42,608 bases of DNA from an uncultured Eubacteriales bacterium (GCA_905205195.1 CAJLCS010000007.1:1-42608), one strand, 5' to 3'. Positions 1 to 8,414 are shown, numbered from the stretch's first letter. Numbers and translations are program-made. Notes: generated from the letters alone by a model not told the origin.

Positions 1-1049
1 TTCAGTCCCCGCAGGATGGCCGCCGTGACCTCCTCCCCCGGCTCCTCCACCGTCACCGGCCGGAATCGCCGTTCCAGCGCCGGATCCTTTTCGATGTATT
101 TCCGGTATTCCTCCAGCGTGGTGGCGCCCAGCATCTGGATTTCTCCCCGACCCAGGGCGGGCTTGAGGATATTGGCCGCATCGATAGCCCCCTCCGCCGC
201 TCCGGCGCCGACGATGGTGTGCATTTCGTCCACAAAGAGAATCACGTCGCCGCTCCGGCGGATTTCCAGCAGCACGTCCCGGAGCCGCTCCTCAAACTCG
301 CCCCGGTATTTGGTTCCCGCCACCAGATTGGCCATATTCAGGCTGACAAGCCGCTTGTTTTTCAGCTGCACCGGCACATTGCCCGCCGCCATCCGCTGGG
401 CCAGGCCCTCGGCAATGGCCGTCTTGCCCACCCCCGGCTCCCCCACCAGCGCCGGGTTATTCTTGTTCTTCCGGCTGAGAATGCCGATGACCGTCTCGAT
501 TTCCCGGTCCCGCCCGATGACCGGGTCCATGGACCCGGCCTTCAGGATCAGGTCCTCGCTGAATTGCTCCAACAGTTTCGTACCAACCGCCTCCTTCTGA
601 TTCCGTCTGTCTTCCTGTTGCTGCCGCCAGCTCATGTAATCCAGCGTCCGGCTGAACAGCGCCTCGCCGCTCAGTCCGTTCAACTCCAGCAGCTCCGCCA
701 CCCGGTCGTCCGGCTCCCGGGCCAGCGCCAGCAGCAGCTGCAGCTCCCCGATTTCCCGTAATCCCTGAAACGCCGCCTCCCGGGCCGCCCCCCGCAGGAC
801 TTCCCGGGCCGACCCGGTAAAGCTCTGGGGCAGCGGCAGATCCGGGGTTCCGGCACCGTAAAAGGCCCGGACCAGCTCCCGCAGCCACTGGGCCTCCAGC
901 CCAAGGCTCCGTAGCAGCATTCCCGCCTCCCCCGGCGTCTCGGCCAGCGCCAGCAGCAGGTGGACGCTACCCACGCAGCTGTGGCCCATGGCTCTGGCCT
1001 GACCGGCCGATCGGCGGAGCAGGTGCTGCACCTCCGGTGTAAAGCGCAT
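1..1049 (-). CDS. ClpC/ClpB-type AAA+ chaperone, N-terminal part (runs off the left edge)
   Basis: The reading frame is open from an ATG at 1049 to the window edge, giving the first 349 residues. Residues 1-145 look like a Clp N-domain (start MRFTPEVQHLL). A D1 AAA+ module follows with Walker A GEPGVGKT at about 203-210 and Walker B ILFVDE ending at E275. The start has a strong ribosome site (AAAGGAGG) about 7 bases upstream. The family forms a hexameric unfoldase; ClpC works with ClpP. The M-domain and D2 lie outside the window, so ClpC and ClpB cannot be separated with certainty, but the tract between N-domain and D1 fits ClpC. The gene is divergent from the ferredoxin gene. No CtsR-type operator or strong promoter was recognised upstream. 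Confidence 0.9.
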   Translation of the reverse strand, partial: MRFTPEVQHLLRRSAGQARAMGHSCVGSVHLLLALAETPGEAGMLLRSLGLEAQWLRELVRAFYGAGTPDLPLPQSFTGSAREVLRGAAREAAFQGLREIGELQLLLALAREPDDRVAELLELNGLSGEALFSRTLDYMSWRQQQEDRRNQKEAVGTKLLEQFSEDLILKAGSMDPVIGRDREIETVIGILSRKNKNNPALVGEPGVGKTAIAEGLAQRMAAGNVPVQLKNKRLVSLNMANLVAGTKYRGEFEERLRDVLLEIRRSGDVILFVDEMHTIVGAGAAEGAIDAANILKPALGRGEIQMLGATTLEEYRKYIEKDPALERRFRPVTVEEPGEEVTAAILRGL

Positions 1050-1121
1050 CGCGTCCCCCTCCTTTGCCCGGAAATTCTCCCCCGGCTCCGCAAAAAATAT
1101 ACGGTTGCCATGAAAAAGGAA

Positions 1122-1149
1122 TTGCTTTTTCTGAAATCCATGCTAGAAT
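1122..1149 (+). promoter_or_regulatory. Sigma-A-type promoter of the ferredoxin gene
   Basis: TTGCTT at 1122-1127 and TAGAAT at 1144-1149 with a 16-bp spacer, plus TGC directly before the -10 (extended -10). It lies 56 bases before the ferredoxin start. Confidence 0.65.
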
Positions 1150-1204
1150 AAAACTGCGCGGAGATTCCCGCGCATGACATTCACATAGAGATGGAGGGAA
1201 CATC

Positions 1205-1375
1205 ATGGCTTACAAAATCACGGACGCTTGCGTGAAGTGCGGCACCTGCGCCGACAACTGTCCCGTCGAAGCGATCTCCGAGGGCGACGACAAGTACGTC
1301 ATCGACGCCGATGTCTGCGTCAGCTGCGGCACCTGTGCCGACAACTGTCCCGTCGAAGCGATCGAAGAAGGCTGA
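1205..1375 (+). CDS. 2[4Fe-4S] ferredoxin (56 aa)
   Basis: A small soluble electron carrier of the clostridial bacterial-type ferredoxin family. Two CxxCxxCxxxCP cluster motifs are present: C9, C12, C15, C19 and C38, C41, C44, C48. Each Cys set would ligate one cluster together with the last Cys of the other. The length, 56 residues, is typical (about 55). The start ATG follows GGAGGG. The two halves are almost identical: CGTCADNCPVEAI occurs in both and the DNA there differs by one silent change. The gene is monocistronic, with its own promoter and a terminator at 1396-1432. It probably serves general low-potential electron transfer; the sequence does not identify a partner. Confidence 0.95.
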   Translation: MAYKITDACVKCGTCADNCPVEAISEGDDKYVIDADVCVSCGTCADNCPVEAIEEG

Positions 1376-1395
1376 TTCTTCCGAATCCGCAGTAG

Positions 1396-1435
1396 GCCTG
1401 CACAGTGGGAAGCCGTTGTGCAGGCTGTTTTTATT
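1396..1435 (+). terminator. Intrinsic terminator of the ferredoxin gene
   Basis: A perfect 9-bp inverted repeat, GCCTGCACA (1396-1404) with TGTGCAGGC (1417-1425), followed by TGTTTTTATT. Confidence 0.85.
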
Positions 1436-1447
1436 CCGGAGGTACCC

Positions 1448-2137
1448 ATGGAGCAGCTTGCAAACGGCTATACGCTGGACATTCCGCCGGGAGCCTTTCC
1501 CCTGAGCACCGATTCCATGGTGCTCTCCGACTTCGTGCGTCTGCCGCGCAGCGCCCGGGTGCTGGATCTGGGCTCCGGCTGCGGCACGCTGGGGCTGCTG
1601 CTGTGCGCATCGGATCCCCAATGCCGCGTCACCGGCATCGAGCTGGACCCGGTTGCCCACGAGGCCGCGCTGGAAAACATCCGGCGCAACGATCTGTCCG
1701 CCCGCCTTAGCAGTGTATGCGCGGACATCGCGTCCATCCCACCGTCGCTGGCCCCCGGCAGCTTTACCACCTGCGTCTCCAACCCGCCCTATTTTACCGG
1801 CGGACCGGACAGCCGCCGCTTTGCCGCCGCCCGGAAGGAGGGCTGCTGCACCGTGGGTGCCCTGTTTGAAGCCGCCGCCCGGGCGCTTTGCTGGGGCGGG
1901 AACTTTTACCTGGTTCACCGGCCGGAGCGGCTGGCGGAATTGACGGCCGCCGCATCGGCGGTCCGGCTGGAGCCGAAGCGGCTGGCGCTGGTGCGCCACC
2001 GGGAGGGCGGTCCTGTCTCCCTGATTCTTCTTTCCTGCCGCAAGGGGGCAAAGCCCGGTCTGCGATGGGAGGAATACATGCTATTTCACGCCGACGGTAC
2101 CCCGACGGAGGATTACCGCCGGATCTACCGTCTCTGA
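1448..2137 (+). CDS. tRNA1(Val) (adenine37-N6)-methyltransferase-like protein (YabB/TrmN6 family)
   Basis: A class I SAM-dependent methyltransferase of 229 residues. The SAM-binding motif I is LDLGSGCGTLGL at about 39-50 and the base-flipping NPPY is at 112-115, as in N6-adenine methyltransferases. ATG at 1448 is chosen over the upstream GTG at 1418 because GGAGG sits just before it and the GTG lies in the ferredoxin terminator. It is followed 24 bases later by rsmI, the same order as yabB-(yazA)-yabC in Bacillus subtilis, which supports a tRNA-modifying role. The exact tRNA target is inferred from the family. Confidence 0.85.
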   Translation: MEQLANGYTLDIPPGAFPLSTDSMVLSDFVRLPRSARVLDLGSGCGTLGLLLCASDPQCRVTGIELDPVAHEAALENIRRNDLSARLSSVCADIASIPPSLAPGSFTTCVSNPPYFTGGPDSRRFAAARKEGCCTVGALFEAAARALCWGGNFYLVHRPERLAELTAAASAVRLEPKRLALVRHREGGPVSLILLSCRKGAKPGLRWEEYMLFHADGTPTEDYRRIYRL

Positions 2138-2161
2138 TTTTCACAATACGGAGGAAACCCA

Positions 2162-3001
2162 ATGGCTGGTATGTTATATCTGGTTCCCACGCCCATCGGC
2201 AATCTGGGCGATATTTCGGTCCGCTGCCGCCAGACGCTGGAGCAGGCGGACTTTATCGCCGCCGAGGATACCCGCGTCAGCCTGAAGCTGCTGAACTATC
2301 TGGGAATCCACAAGCCGCTCATCAGCTATTTTGAACATAACAAGGCGTCCAAGGGCGGCGTCATTCTGGACCGGATTCTGGCCGGGGAAACCTGTGCGCT
2401 GGTGTCCGACGCCGGAAGCCCCGCCATTTCCGACCCCGGCGCCGATCTGGTCCGCCAGTGCGCCGATGCGGGGGTCACCGTCTGCGCCATTCCCGGCCCA
2501 TGTGCCGTCATCACCGCCCTGAGCATTTCCGGCCAGGATACCGGCCGGTTCTGTTTTGAGGGCTTTCTGTCCACGGCAAAGAAAAGCCGCCGGGAGCATC
2601 TGGAATCGCTGGCCCGGGAGCGCCGGACCATGGTGTTTTATGAGGCCCCCCACAAGCTGCTCAACACGCTGCAGGACATGGCCGCCGTCTTCGGCCCGGA
2701 CCGGCCCGTCAGCCTTTGCCGGGAGCTGACCAAGCTCCACGAGGAGGTGGTCCGCACCACGCTGGGGCAGGCCGTGACGCGCTACACGGAAACGCCCCCC
2801 AAGGGCGAATTCGTGCTGGTGCTGGCAGGCGCACCGGAACCGGCGGTCCAGGCTGCCGCGCCGGAGGATGCCGCCGTCCGGGTCCGCACCCTGATGGAGG
2901 GCGGCATGAGCCGGAAGGACGCCGTCCGCCAGACGGCCCAAGAGCTGAATCTCCCGAAAAACGTGGTCTACGACGCCGCGCTGAATGCGGACGAAAACTG
3001 A
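2162..3001 (+). CDS. rsmI: 16S rRNA (cytidine1402-2'-O)-methyltransferase RsmI
   Basis: A tetrapyrrole-methylase-fold enzyme (279 aa) that uses SAM to methylate the ribose of C1402 in the ribosomal decoding centre. Family signatures are the N-terminal LYLVPTPIGNLGDIS, AAEDTR (about 40-45), the SDAGSPAISDPG loop and IPGPCAVITAL. The length is normal for RsmI. ATG follows GGAGGAAACCC. It is probably co-transcribed with the preceding methyltransferase. It converges on the lysozyme gene, with two hairpins between the stops. Confidence 0.96.
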   Translation: MAGMLYLVPTPIGNLGDISVRCRQTLEQADFIAAEDTRVSLKLLNYLGIHKPLISYFEHNKASKGGVILDRILAGETCALVSDAGSPAISDPGADLVRQCADAGVTVCAIPGPCAVITALSISGQDTGRFCFEGFLSTAKKSRREHLESLARERRTMVFYEAPHKLLNTLQDMAAVFGPDRPVSLCRELTKLHEEVVRTTLGQAVTRYTETPPKGEFVLVLAGAPEPAVQAAAPEDAAVRVRTLMEGGMSRKDAVRQTAQELNLPKNVVYDAALNADEN

Positions 3002-3004
3002 GAA

Positions 3005-3078
3005 AACCCCGCCGTGCAGCATAAACAGCACGGCGGGGTTCGTATACGAAACGCGGGGCACTGTGAAGTGCCCCGCGT
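3005..3078. terminator. Two tandem hairpins between convergent rsmI and lysozyme genes
   Basis: Hairpin 1 has a 13-bp perfect stem (3005-3017 with 3028-3040) and on the minus strand is followed by TTTTC. Hairpin 2 has a 12-bp perfect stem (3051-3062 with 3067-3078) and a 4-base loop. Between them lies the palindrome CGTATACG. Together they probably stop transcription from both sides. Confidence 0.75.
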
Positions 3079-3082
3079 CCTA

Positions 3083-5029
3083 TTATTCCACATAATCCAG
3101 GCAGATCCAGCCCTCGTCGATCCGGCCCCAGGGGGTGCCGTCCACATAGGTCTGCTCCAGGATTTTGACCTTGGTGCCGTTGGTCAGATAGCCCACGATC
3201 TCGCTGTCCGTACCGGCGGCGCTGCGAATCCGCAGGCTGCTGGCAGTCACCGTCTTGGTAGAACCGGACATTCCGCCGGAATCCAGCTTGACGTAATCCA
3301 GACTGATCCAGCCGTCGCTGATCCGGCCCCAGACCATGCTGCCCACGGTCATCCGTTCGTAGATTTCCACCCGGGTTCCCATGGTCAGGTAGCCCAGCAC
3401 CTCGTGATCGGTACCGGCGGCGCTGCGGATTCGCAGGCTGTTGGTATTGATCACGGAGCCGGTGGCAATGACGGTGTCGCTGCCGCTGCCGTCCAGCTTC
3501 ACATAGTCCAGACTGATCCAGCCCTTGGCCGTCCGGCCCCAGACCATGCCGTCGGAGGAAGCCTTTTCGTAGATTTCCACCTTGTCGCCGCCGTTCAGGT
3601 AGCCCACCACGCTGTTGTGCAGGCCCGCGCCGCTGCGGATCCGCAGCTCGTCGGTGTCATACACCACACCGGTGGCAATCACCGTTTCGCCGGAGCCGGA
3701 CGTGGAATCCAGCTTCACATAGTCCATGCAGATCCAGCCCTTGCTGATCTTGCCCCAGAGGGCCAGGCCGTTGTCGGTCTGCTCCAGGATTTCCACCCGG
3801 GTGCCGGAGCTGAGATAGCCTACGATGGAGTAGGACGTGCCGGGGCCGCTGCGGATCCGCAGAGTGCTGGCGTCGTACACGGTGCCCATCACCGGCTGGG
3901 CCGGAGCAGGTGTGTCGCCGCCGGAGACGGCCTTGTCGTAATTGGTGTATTTCAGGCAGATCCAGCCGCTGCTGAATTTGCCCCAGGTGTAGCCGCTGCC
4001 CTCCGCCGTTTCGGTGATGGTCAGCTTCTGACCGGCGCTGACGCCGGTGACCACATCATAGCCCGTGCCGGGGCCTTTGCGGACGTTCACATAGTCGCCG
4101 GTGACGGTGACCTCCACCGACTTCTGCACCGGCTCGGTGGGCTTGGGTTCGGTGGGAGCAGGCTCCGTGGGTTTCGGCTCCGTGGGTTTCGGCTCCGTGG
4201 GTTTCGGCTCCGTAGGCTCCGGCTCGGTGGGCTGCTGCGTCTCGTCCCAGTGGGCATAGAGCGTCTTGCCCTTCACGGACCCATCCAGCGCCGTTACCAA
4301 CCGGCCGCCCTGGGCCGCCGTGTACCAGCCGGAGAAGGTGTGGCCGCTCCACGCGGCGGTGGGAATCGGGGCAGGCGGGTTGGTGACGTCATAGCCCTGC
4401 ACGCTGCTGGAAACCGTGCCGCCGTTGCCGCTGTAGCGGACATAGCTGAACTGATCGGACACGGCGGTGGAATACACGCCGTTGAGGTAAATGTTGGCTT
4501 CCTTCATCCGCCGGTCCAGCAGGAAGGACTGCACCTGACCGCCCGCCACGCACCAGCGGCACAGGGCGTAAAGGAACTCGTTGCCCGTCGCCCGGTTCAC
4601 CACGGCGGCGTAGAACGTGCCGTCGGTTTCCTGCATCCAGCCGGTGCCGCAGTTGTATGTAAAGAGCACCAGCGCGTCAAACTGCTGCTGGGAGAAGGTC
4701 AGATCGTGCTGATCGGCAAACCGGTTGAGCCAGCGCTCAGAAATGGAGACGTACTGCCGCAGCAGGGCGTCCGCCTCTTCCTCGGGGATGCCGTTTTCCA
4801 TGTACCGGTCGTAATCCTCATCCGGGCAGCGAGTACCGTAGCCCACCGAATACTGGGAATAGTCCCAGTAGGGCTTTGCGGAGAAGCCCTCCAGCGCCTT
4901 CAGCAGAGAAATGCAGGAATCGCTGGCGCCCAACGTGGACGTCACGGCCGAAGCCTGAAATTGCACTGCGGATACCGCGCTGAACAGGAGAACCACGGAA
5001 AGAAGAACGGAAAGAATTTTTCTTTTCAT
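3083..5029 (-). CDS. Secreted GH24-type lysozyme with InlB-like repeat, Pro-rich linker and five SH3b domains
   Basis: A 648-residue secreted protein. Residues 1-28 form a Sec signal peptide (MKRK, then a hydrophobic core). Residues 35-190 resemble GH24 lysozyme (ISLLKALEGFSAKPYWDY); E47 and D56 are the likely catalytic pair. A Listeria/Bacteroides-type beta-repeat follows (SGHTFSGWYTAAQGG...LYAHW, about 225-265). Next is a (PTEPK)n linker encoded by a 15-bp tandem repeat. Five bacterial SH3 domains complete the protein, each with LRIRSGPG-like and WG(K/R)...GWI...YV cores. SH3b domains usually bind peptidoglycan, so the protein probably acts on cell wall, its own or a competitor's. ATG is preceded by AAAGGAGC. 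The gene is monocistronic. Confidence 0.88.
   Translation of the reverse strand: MKRKILSVLLSVVLLFSAVSAVQFQASAVTSTLGASDSCISLLKALEGFSAKPYWDYSQYSVGYGTRCPDEDYDRYMENGIPEEEADALLRQYVSISERWLNRFADQHDLTFSQQQFDALVLFTYNCGTGWMQETDGTFYAAVVNRATGNEFLYALCRWCVAGGQVQSFLLDRRMKEANIYLNGVYSTAVSDQFSYVRYSGNGGTVSSSVQGYDVTNPPAPIPTAAWSGHTFSGWYTAAQGGRLVTALDGSVKGKTLYAHWDETQQPTEPEPTEPKPTEPKPTEPKPTEPAPTEPKPTEPVQKSVEVTVTGDYVNVRKGPGTGYDVVTGVSAGQKLTITETAEGSGYTWGKFSSGWICLKYTNYDKAVSGGDTPAPAQPVMGTVYDASTLRIRSGPGTSYSIVGYLSSGTRVEILEQTDNGLALWGKISKGWICMDYVKLDSTSGSGETVIATGVVYDTDELRIRSGAGLHNSVVGYLNGGDKVEIYEKASSDGMVWGRTAKGWISLDYVKLDGSGSDTVIATGSVINTNSLRIRSAAGTDHEVLGYLTMGTRVEIYERMTVGSMVWGRISDGWISLDYVKLDSGGMSGSTKTVTASSLRIRSAAGTDSEIVGYLTNGTKVKILEQTYVDGTPWGRIDEGWICLDYVE
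4161..4214. repeat. 15-bp tandem repeat encoding the Pro/Thr/Glu linker
   Basis: GGCTCCGTGGGTTTC occurs three times in exact tandem from 4161 and continues as a degenerate fourth copy. Its length is a multiple of three, so slippage would change the linker length without shifting frame. Confidence 0.85.
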
Positions 5030-5064
5030 GGGAAAATGTTGCTCCTTTGATTCGTGATGGCCCC

Positions 5065-5093
5065 ATTATAGCAGAGAAGGCGCCGGATTGCAA
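5065..5093 (-). promoter_or_regulatory. Promoter of the lysozyme gene
   Basis: On the minus strand TTGCAA (5088-5093), a 17-bp spacer, and TATAAT (5065-5070) with TGC before it. The 120 bases from here to the mnmA promoter show nothing else recognisable. Confidence 0.8.
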
Positions 5094-5216
5094 GAGCATT
5101 CCGCAAAATAATTACATTTTTGTTACTTTTTCTTTCTGATTTTCTGACCGATTTTCCGAAAAACCGCCGAAATCTCCTCCTTCTTCCAGCCGGAACGTTC
5201 CGTCCCGCATTTCATG

Positions 5217-5245
5217 TTGACAGTCCCCGCCGAACCTGTTATACT
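5217..5245 (+). promoter_or_regulatory. Promoter of mnmA
   Basis: TTGACA (5217-5222), a 17-bp spacer, and TATACT (5240-5245), a near-consensus sigma-A promoter 29 bases before the start codon. Confidence 0.9.
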
Positions 5246-5274
5246 CAGGGGAAGAACCCGAAAGGAGGCGCGCC

Positions 5275-6360
5275 ATGGAAGAAAAACGTGCGTTGATCGC
5301 CATGAGCGGCGGCGTGGACAGCTCGGTGGCCGCTTATCTCATGCAGCAGCAGGGATTCCGGTGCATTGGCGCCACCATGCGGCTGTTTCACAACGATATT
5401 CTGCCGGAGGGCCAGCAGAGCACCTGCTGCAGTCTGGAGGACGTGGAGGATGCCCGCAGCGTGGCCTACCGGCTGGGAATGCCCCACTATGTGTTCAATT
5501 TTACCGACGATTTCCGACAGCGGGTGCTGGAGCCCTTCGTCCGCTGCTATGAGTGCGGCGGCACCCCCAACCCCTGCATCGACTGCAACCGCTACCTGAA
5601 ATTCGAGCATCTGCTGCGCCGGGGGCTGGAGCTGGGCTGCGACAAGGTGGTCACCGGCCACTACGCCCGGATTCGCTTCGATCCCGCCACCGGCCGTTAC
5701 GGCCTGTACCGGGCGGCGGACGGGCAGAAGGATCAGACCTATTTTCTCTATTCCCTGACCCAGGACCAGATGGCCCACACCGCTTTCCCTCTGGGTGAGC
5801 TGCACAAGGAGCAGGTCCGGCAGATCGCCGCGGAGCAGGGCTTTCTCAACGCCAGAAAGCACGACAGCCAAGACATCTGCTTCGTGCCGGACGGGGACTA
5901 TCTGGCCTTTATGGAGCGCTACACCGGAAAAACCTATGCCGCCGGGCCGTTTCTGGATCAGAGCGGCAAGGCGGTGGGCACCCACCGGGGTGCCGCCGGC
6001 TACACGCTGGGGCAGCGGAAGGGACTGGGGCTTGCCATGGGAGAGCCGGTGTACGTCTGCGCCAAGGACATGGCCGCCAACACCGTCACGGTAGGGCCGG
6101 AGCGCGCCCTGTACCACGCCACGCTGCTGGCAGAGGACTGGAACTGGTTCCCCTTCTCCGCCCTGACGGAGCCGGTGCAGGTGCAGGCCAAAACCCGCTC
6201 CCGTCAGGTGCCCCAGCCCGCCACCGTCTATCCGGAGGGTAACGGCGCGGCCCGGGTGGAATTTGACGTGCCCCAGCGGGCCGTGACCCCCGGTCAGGCC
6301 GTGGTGCTGTATGACGGCGACGCCGTCATCGGCGGCGGCACCATTACGGAGGTCCGGTAA
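5275..6360 (+). CDS. mnmA: tRNA-specific 2-thiouridylase MnmA
   Basis: Thiolates U34 of Lys, Glu and Gln tRNAs, using ATP and sulfur from a persulfide donor. Visible are the PP-loop SGGVDSS (11-17), catalytic Cys101 in NPCIDCNR, and the second catalytic Cys202 in HDSQDICFV. The FDVPQRAVTPGQAVVLYDGD tail is the usual beta-barrel end. The 361 residues are full length. ATG follows GAAAGGAGG. No cysteine desulfurase gene is adjacent. The gene is monocistronic between its own promoter and a strong terminator. Confidence 0.97.
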   Translation: MEEKRALIAMSGGVDSSVAAYLMQQQGFRCIGATMRLFHNDILPEGQQSTCCSLEDVEDARSVAYRLGMPHYVFNFTDDFRQRVLEPFVRCYECGGTPNPCIDCNRYLKFEHLLRRGLELGCDKVVTGHYARIRFDPATGRYGLYRAADGQKDQTYFLYSLTQDQMAHTAFPLGELHKEQVRQIAAEQGFLNARKHDSQDICFVPDGDYLAFMERYTGKTYAAGPFLDQSGKAVGTHRGAAGYTLGQRKGLGLAMGEPVYVCAKDMAANTVTVGPERALYHATLLAEDWNWFPFSALTEPVQVQAKTRSRQVPQPATVYPEGNGAARVEFDVPQRAVTPGQAVVLYDGDAVIGGGTITEVR

Positions 6361-6370
6361 TCCGGACGCA

Positions 6371-6415
6371 AAAACGCACAAACCGATCCGTTTTCGTCGG
6401 TTTGTGCGTTTTTTA
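6371..6415. terminator. Bidirectional terminator between mnmA and the pseudouridine synthase
   Basis: A perfect stem of about 14 bp (6373-6386 with 6397-6410), with a T-run after it on the plus strand and A-run before it, so it serves both convergent genes. Confidence 0.92.
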
Positions 6416-6436
6416 TTATTATGGATGGCCGCCCAC

Positions 6437-7408
6437 TCAGTCCGGCAGGCGCTGCCCCGGAAAGTACTCCTCCACAAAATCCACCTGCGCCGCCCGGAAG
6501 GTCCTGCCGTCCAGATAGGCAAGGGCACCGGCGTCCGCCCGGAACCGGAAGGTCAGCTTGTAGGAATACAGCGCCTGATAATTCCGGTCAAACCGCTTGT
6601 CCAGCTTGCCGTATTTGCCGTCGCCCAGCAGCGGATGGCCCGCGTGGGCAAACTGGGCGCGGATCTGGTGGGTCCGGCCGGTGATCAGTTCGCATTCCAC
6701 CAGCGAAAGGCCGTTTCGCGTCGCCAGCACCCGGTAGTCCGTCCGGCAGGATTTGGCGCCGGTCTGGGGCGTGTCCGTGACGAACACCCGGTTTTTCTTT
6801 GCATCCTTGAACAGGTATCCCGTCAGGCTGCCCACCGGCGGCTTCGGCGTTCCCTCCACAATGGCAAGGTAGCGCTTGTCCAGCTCCCGGTCCTTGATCT
6901 TCTGATTCATGACCCGCAGGGCCTCGGCGGTTTTGGCGGCAATGACGATGCCGCCGGTATTCCGGTCAATCCGGTTGCACAGCGCCGGGGTGAAGGCATT
7001 TTCCTCCCGGGGCCGCCACTCCCGCTTCTGATACAGGTAAGCCTGGATGTGGTCAATCAGCGTCCGGCCGTACTCCGCTCCGTCGTGGGGATGCACCGCC
7101 ACCCCGGGGCGCTTGTCCACCAGCAGAATCTGATCGTCCTCATAGACGATGTTCAGCTTCGGCGCCGCCACCGTCAGGAAGGCGTTGTCCTCCCGGGGCT
7201 TGTCGAAAAATTCGTCGTTGATATAAAGCTGCAGCACATCCCCGGCCTGCAGGCGGGTGTCCCGCTCCGCCCGGGCGCCGTTGCATTTGATGCGCTTGAT
7301 GCGGATATATTTCTGTGCCAGCGACGCCGGCAGCAGCGGCACCGCCTTCGCCAGAAAGCGGTCCAGACGCTGCCCCGCGTCGTTTTGTCCGATGGTCAGT
7401 TCCTTCAT
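6437..7408 (-). CDS. RluA-family (RluC/RluD-like) pseudouridine synthase
   Basis: Isomerises uridine to pseudouridine in rRNA. The 323-residue protein starts with an S4-like RNA-binding domain (about 12-70). The catalytic domain follows, with Asp148 in NRIDRNTGG (family motif HRLDxxTSG) and the ELITGRTHQIRAQ signature further on. The S4 domain favours RluC/RluD over RluA itself, but the target uridine cannot be told. Its ATG overlaps the end of hprK by four bases, so the two are translationally coupled from the hprK promoter. Confidence 0.92.
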   Translation of the reverse strand: MKELTIGQNDAGQRLDRFLAKAVPLLPASLAQKYIRIKRIKCNGARAERDTRLQAGDVLQLYINDEFFDKPREDNAFLTVAAPKLNIVYEDDQILLVDKRPGVAVHPHDGAEYGRTLIDHIQAYLYQKREWRPREENAFTPALCNRIDRNTGGIVIAAKTAEALRVMNQKIKDRELDKRYLAIVEGTPKPPVGSLTGYLFKDAKKNRVFVTDTPQTGAKSCRTDYRVLATRNGLSLVECELITGRTHQIRAQFAHAGHPLLGDGKYGKLDKRFDRNYQALYSYKLTFRFRADAGALAYLDGRTFRAAQVDFVEEYFPGQRLPD

Positions 7409-8349
7409 TTTTGCGTTCCGTTTCCGTCAAAGCGCCGGTTGATCTGCTCCGTAAACTCCAGCGCCGCATTGTAGCCCATTTTCCGCTGGCGGTTGTTCAT
7501 GGCCGCCACCTCCAGAATCACCGCCAGATTCCGGCCTGGCGTAATGGGAATGGTGTTCATGGGGATCCGCACGCCGAGAATGTCCATATACTGGTCGTCC
7601 AATCCCAGCCGGTCGTAGACCTTCTGGTTGTTCCACGGGACGATGTCCACCACCAGATTGATCTCGTTTTCCGCCTTCACCGCGCCAATGCCGAAGAGCT
7701 TGGCCACATTGATAATGCCGATGCCCCGCAGCTCGATGTAGTCCCGGATCAGCGCCGGGGCCGCCCCCATCAGGGAGTTGCCGGAGACCTTCCGGATCTC
7801 CACCGCATCGTCGGCAATCAGCCGGTGGCCCCGCTTGAGCAGCTCCACCGCCGCCTCACTCTTACCGATGCCGCTTTCGCCGGTGAGCAGCACGCCCTCG
7901 CCGTAGACCTCCATCAGGACGCCGTGGCGGGTAATCCGGGGGGCCAGCTCCGCCTTCAGGTAGGAAATGATGGCGGAGACGATGGTGCTGGTCGGCTCCT
8001 TGCTGCTCAGCAGCGTCAGGTCGTGCTTCCGGGCCATTTCCAGGCACTGGGGGTCCGGCTCCATGTTCCGGGCGATGAGCAGCGCCGGGAATTTATAGAA
8101 CATCAGCCGGTCGAAAATAATTCTGCGCTCCGCCGGGGATCGCTTATTGAGGTAGCTCATCTCCACGTTGCCCAGAACCTGAAGCCGCATCGGCTCAAAA
8201 TGGTCAAAATACCCCGCCAGCTGCAGGCCCGGCCGGGCCACGTCCTCCACGGTCAGGCGAATTTTTTCATAATCCGTGGCGGCATACACCACCTGAAGCT
8301 GAAATTCCTTCACCAGCGTCGTCAGCGGCACACTGTACAAATCCGGCAT
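7405..8349 (-). CDS. hprK: HPr kinase/phosphorylase
   Basis: Phosphorylates Ser46 of HPr and removes the phosphate again, the sensor of carbon catabolite control in low-GC Gram-positives. It has the N-terminal DRTGG-like domain, Walker A GESGIGKS (157-164) and the family signature IELRGIGIINVAKLFG. Its 314 residues match the family. The start at 8349 (MPDLYSV) is preferred over the in-frame ATG at 8361, because the AAAGGA ribosome site touches 8361 but is well spaced for 8349. Its presence implies that the sugar genes in this window are under HPr-Ser-P/CcpA influence. Confidence 0.95.
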   Translation of the reverse strand: MPDLYSVPLTTLVKEFQLQVVYAATDYEKIRLTVEDVARPGLQLAGYFDHFEPMRLQVLGNVEMSYLNKRSPAERRIIFDRLMFYKFPALLIARNMEPDPQCLEMARKHDLTLLSSKEPTSTIVSAIISYLKAELAPRITRHGVLMEVYGEGVLLTGESGIGKSEAAVELLKRGHRLIADDAVEIRKVSGNSLMGAAPALIRDYIELRGIGIINVAKLFGIGAVKAENEINLVVDIVPWNNQKVYDRLGLDDQYMDILGVRIPMNTIPITPGRNLAVILEVAAMNNRQRKMGYNAALEFTEQINRRFDGNGTQK

Positions 8350-8385
8350 GATGCGTTCCATTCCTTTCGGTTTACTTTCTTTATC

Positions 8386-8414
8386 ATAATACCGCGTTTT
8401 TTGGCCCGGCGCAA
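8386..8414 (-). promoter_or_regulatory. Promoter of hprK operon
   Basis: Minus strand TTGCGC (8409-8414), a 17-bp spacer, and TATTAT (8386-8391). Confidence 0.7.

Noticed and set aside
4161..4214. Short tandem repeat considered as a CRISPR-like or intergenic repeat
   Set aside because: There are no spacers, it has a 15-bp period, and it is in frame within the lysozyme gene, coding a PTEPK linker.
3014..5050. A 678-codon open frame antisense to the lysozyme gene
   Set aside because: GC-rich third positions keep the antisense frame open. The translation is a repetitive, low-complexity shadow, while the minus strand has signal peptide, domains, promoter and ribosome site.
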